DNA of 64,000 nucleotides from assembly GCA_018398805.1 (NCBI GenBank), contig JAGFBZ010000861.1, positions 398,501 to 462,500 on the forward strand, read 5' to 3'. The translations under genes were made by a program, and so were the position numbers. This DNA comes from Hirundichthys speculiger (lineage: Eukaryota > Chordata > Actinopteri > Beloniformes > Exocoetidae). The notes beneath the pieces are model-generated. The model worked only from the letters and a program-made list of their open reading frames with translations. It was not told the origin of the DNA and did no database searches. Of the stretch, positions 60,410-64,000 are shown one piece after another (position 1 is the first letter of the stretch; each line of letters starts with the position of its first letter).

Positions 60410-63400
60410 CTCTGTCACTGCACATCTATCAAGTTAGAGCAAGTTTTAGAATTATTTGCAAATGTATTTTGACTTGAAAATCGTATTATTGCTCTTTCCC
60501 ACCCCCCCCCCACCCCCCCGGTCTCTGGAAATGTAAACCTACCTCTGATTTCAGAGCAGTGAGGGCTAATCTGATCCTCCCCGGGGGGTAAACATTTTAG
60601 AGATTGCCCTTTCACCTGTCAAGCACTAGAAAAGAGTCCGGTGGGGTCATATCCCCAAAACCATTATGGATCACATGCAATTTCCCCCACACAGTTAGAC
60701 AGGTAAATTATGCGAGTCCACGTCACGTGCTCACGCAGGGAGCCACATGTCAGCAGCCATAACTAAATGCTCCTCTGACAAACCACAGACAAATGTTTCC
60801 TTCGGTGTACTGACATCTACATATCTAACATGAAATGCACGTGAAATCTGTCTGCATGCAAACAGACTCAGCCCGTCTGAGAGCCGGTCCCAGGCCGGCA
60901 GCATCAGTGCAACCCGATCCTGCCGAATAAAGGCCCGTACCTGCATTTACTGCTCAGTTAAAACACCCTCTTGTTGTTCTACCGATTCACCACACTGTAA
61001 TTGCACCGAGGCTGCATATGGTCCTCATCTAGTGCACGGAGCGAGATAAAAGCCAACAGTCTGTGGGCGCTCGACGCAGGAGAGAAGTCGGCGTGCACGC
61101 ACGAGTTCATATTCAGGACTGTTGTGTGCGTGCGTGCTCCTGTGCACGCATGTTAGCATTTTAGGGCAAATTGGACTCAACGAAACTCAGGGAATAGTTT
61201 GGGAAACTGCATGATGTCACCGTTATTATACTGTAAAAGCAGTTGATTTGGCTTTGAGGATTTCTGCGTGCCGTGGACACGTGCACCGAGGCTGGTGCAC
61301 AGATCCCGTCTCCACATCCGGGGTGGGGGGGGGCCTGAAAATCAGAGCAGATTATTAACTCATCAGGACAAATCAGTTCGTCTTTTATTGTGTCCATTTT
61401 ATTACTTTTCCAAGAATATTTGGGACACGTTTACTCTACAGTGAGACGGGAAAAACCTACAGCTGAGTAATTAAAAGTGCAAAATTAACTATGCTTGTGT
61501 TATTTTAAAAGATAGTAGGTCACTCCTGTCCTGATTAAACTGTATCAGCATCATCCGGGGTTTTTATGTTGGTTTCAAGGTGAAAACTGAGGGTGAGACC
61601 AATTTTCTTCAAATGTATTAACCACATCAAAGTGGCACTAAATAGTTAATTCCTTTTCATATATTACTTCGGAATAAGTTGAGAATTGGACGTTATTTTT
61701 AAGTGTTAGGATATTCCCCTGAAGTTGTATTGCGCTGGCAGGTGAAATGTGGTCGCCGTCGAGACAAATTCAATGCTTTTAATGTTACAAAACGTCATAA
61801 ATGTGGAAATATATAAGGTGTAAAAGCTGTGAAATGTAAAACAAGGAGCTGTGATCACCGCTGTAATGTGCAAGTGCTACTCGTCTCCCATTACGAGCTG
61901 CTTAACACCACAGTGTTCTCTGGTAAAGCAAGTTTGATGTGTGGATCGTTCAGATCAGAGGGGCACTAACAATAGGAAGCTCCTGGGTTGATCTCCTGCT
62001 CAAATATTTATTAGTCTTTAATGAAAATACTGGTAAGAAAAACAAATTCTTAACACATTCTCTCCAGGGATCAGTGCCATTCCCTTTAACTGGCAAATAC
62101 CCGCTGGGACGTCTATAAATCGGGCCTTCTATATTTTCCAACTGATGATCTTAACATGATGACCTTGGTAAGAAACTAAAAATACTAAATAAACAGCTCA
62201 ATAACTGGATTAAGACTGACAGAAGATTGGCTTGTGCTTGTGTCTGCTCTGCTCAGTCAGGTTTATGAAAGTCAGTCGGATTAGAGCCCAGCTGGGGCTC
62301 AGTAAACCAACACTCACACCGCCATGCACGAGTTTCCAAACAAACCTCCTTTATTTTGGGCTTCTTCATCATTCCACCCCCACAGTCCCTCCCCCCCCAC
62401 AAGAACCACAAACATGGCATTACGCTGCAGCTCACCCAGGACTCTGCAAACGCACGCTCTGCTCCAAATTAAAACAGCCAGGCTTCTCCAGCAATGCTCC
62501 TCTAATGGTTTCATCCACCGATGGGTTTATCTATGCGCACATAAACACACAAGCAGCCTCTCCGCTCCAACCAAAAGGAGCCGCTTTCCTCTCTTCTTAC
62601 GTAAGCTGGCAGAAAATCTCCTAAATCCCTCTCTTTGGCCGTTGTTGTGTTGCGTCTCGGCTGCCGCTCTCTCTAAAAGAGCATCTGAGACCGAGGCAAT
62701 TAGAACCTGAGCAGGGCCTCGGCGCATCAGACCATTTAGCACAGAGGCTAATAAGACTGGCTATCAAAAAAAAAAAAAAAAAAAACAGGCCTCTTGAACT
62801 GGAGCCATGTTTGATATTGATGGTGGTTTGACAGCACTGACGCATAAAGATTTTCAGGATGTTTTATTTTTCCCAGTGAGAAAGCAAATTTAATGGTTTT
62901 TCTGGAGTGAATTTGAAGAACTGATCCTCCGAAGACTTTTAAAAGTCTCATCTCTCATCATTGTACTTGATAAAGAAATGTCAGAAACCAAAATTAGCAC
63001 ACGGCTTTTAAAAAGGGAACCACATGTGGAAGTAAATGCTTTGTAAGGACACAACATAGATAAAAGAAAAAAAACTCCACACTGTGTCATTTTCTGGAGA
63101 AATGGTGTGAAAAAACTAATTTTTTAAATGAGAAAGATCATTCCAAATATGTCCGGTGGTGCTGCACGCCTGAGACAATGGCAGGTGCATAAGCGCATGC
63201 ATTTGTCAGCTGACCAGAAGGAAACGGCAGAGAGCATTAGAGTGTTGCAACACATCCAGGGACAAAGTGCCTGCAAGAAACAATGAGAGGAGAGGTCATG
63301 AAGACAGAAGGATTGGAAAAAAGAAGGGGACGAAGCAGAAGAAAGGCAAGAAAGAGAGAAGAAAAAACACTGGAAGGTTGCTGCTAATTCTTCCATATCT

Positions 63401-64000
63401 AAGCCTCTTTGCTGAAACTCCCTTTGTCTTCCAAGTCCCAGTCATTAGAGCCTAATCCTATCAACCAAAGGCTAATCTGAGGGCAGAGGGTTCAGCCCCC
63501 TCTGCACCACAGGCTAACACGCACACGCGCACACGCACGCATGCACACATACATGTGCACAAACAGGTAGGCCGCATATGTAAATGTGGTTAAAAAAAAA
63601 AAAAGATTCTCTCAAACGCAGAGCTGCAAACACACAAACAAAGAGAAGATCATTTTAATTCACTGATTTGATTAAAAATGAGCCGTTATAGCCTGACATA
63701 AAATAATCATTCGCCATCAAAAAGTACAATTCAAGCACAAACTTTTAAGGCTTTGTGATGATGTGGTGAGTGTAGCCCTGCGTATGTAGTTGTGTGTGTG
63801 TGTGTGTGTGTGTGTGTCGTTGCAGGTTTGGAGGCATCCGTTTCTCACACATTCCAGCACAATCTCTCCTGCTGCCATCATCATTCTCCTCTTTATTTCA
63901 GCACTGACTATGCCCAAGATTAGTTATTGATCAGCAAGGATATAAATTATTCTAAAGTGAAAGCCCAACAACACAGTCATTATAGATCGACTGTTGACCA
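60410..64000. other. Upstream flank at right edge, no gene seen
   Basis: Non-coding sequence with a C-rich run at 60503-60520, a G run near 61322, an A(20) run at about 62766 and CA/TG tracts near 63.52 kb and 63.8 kb. Short open frames lack domain similarity and methionine-context support. Confidence 0.65.
63791..63817. repeat. (TG)13 microsatellite
   Basis: Thirteen TG units plus one base, uninterrupted. Confidence 0.95.

Overview
The window is vertebrate, almost certainly teleost fish, genomic DNA. It has short coding exons with GT-AG introns, many dinucleotide microsatellites, fish-type transposon remnants and no bacterial-style gene packing. The only gene I can establish is the 5' two-thirds of a Meis1-type TALE homeobox gene on the minus strand. 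Eight coding exons were read by hand from splice sites and conserved protein sequence. They join in frame to 293 residues: MAQR in exon 1, the Meis/PREP N-terminal (PBX-binding) region in exons 3-6, the acidic and Ser/Gly-rich linker in exons 6-8, and the first helix of the homeodomain in exon 8. The rest of the homeodomain and the C-terminus lie off the left edge (human MEIS1 is 390 residues). The leader has MEIS1 signatures rather than MEIS2 ones; I cannot say whether it is meis1a or meis1b.

Layout from right to left, which is the direction of transcription. 64.0-51.5 kb is non-coding upstream DNA with two good non-autonomous DNA-transposon insertions (a nested pair at 56.1-56.95 kb and a hAT element at 59.9-60.4 kb). 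51.5-49.8 kb is the promoter and 5' leader, with an ETS/ELF-type site, facing CCAAT boxes and a PBX-HOX-like site. 49.8-44.6 kb holds exons 1-6 in a compact cluster. 44.6-36.0 kb is intron 6, with a promoter-like block on the opposite strand near 43.6 kb. Exon 7 is at 36.0 kb. 35.9-14.2 kb is the 21.7-kb intron 7, with an antisense LINE fragment, a long purine-rich tract and candidate enhancer-like blocks. Exon 8 is at 14.1 kb. 14.07-0 kb is the start of intron 8.

Most of the window is therefore intron or flank of one developmental regulator, so function there is most likely cis-regulatory. Binding-site clusters (three TALE sites in 43 bp, ETS sites, nuclear-receptor half-site pairs) are reported as candidates, because conservation could not be tested. 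The least explained item is a 72-codon open frame with coding-like codon use and a hydrophobic stretch just downstream of exon 7. I found no tRNA, rRNA, CRISPR array or recognisable second protein gene, and nothing that convincingly forms a new multi-gene system.
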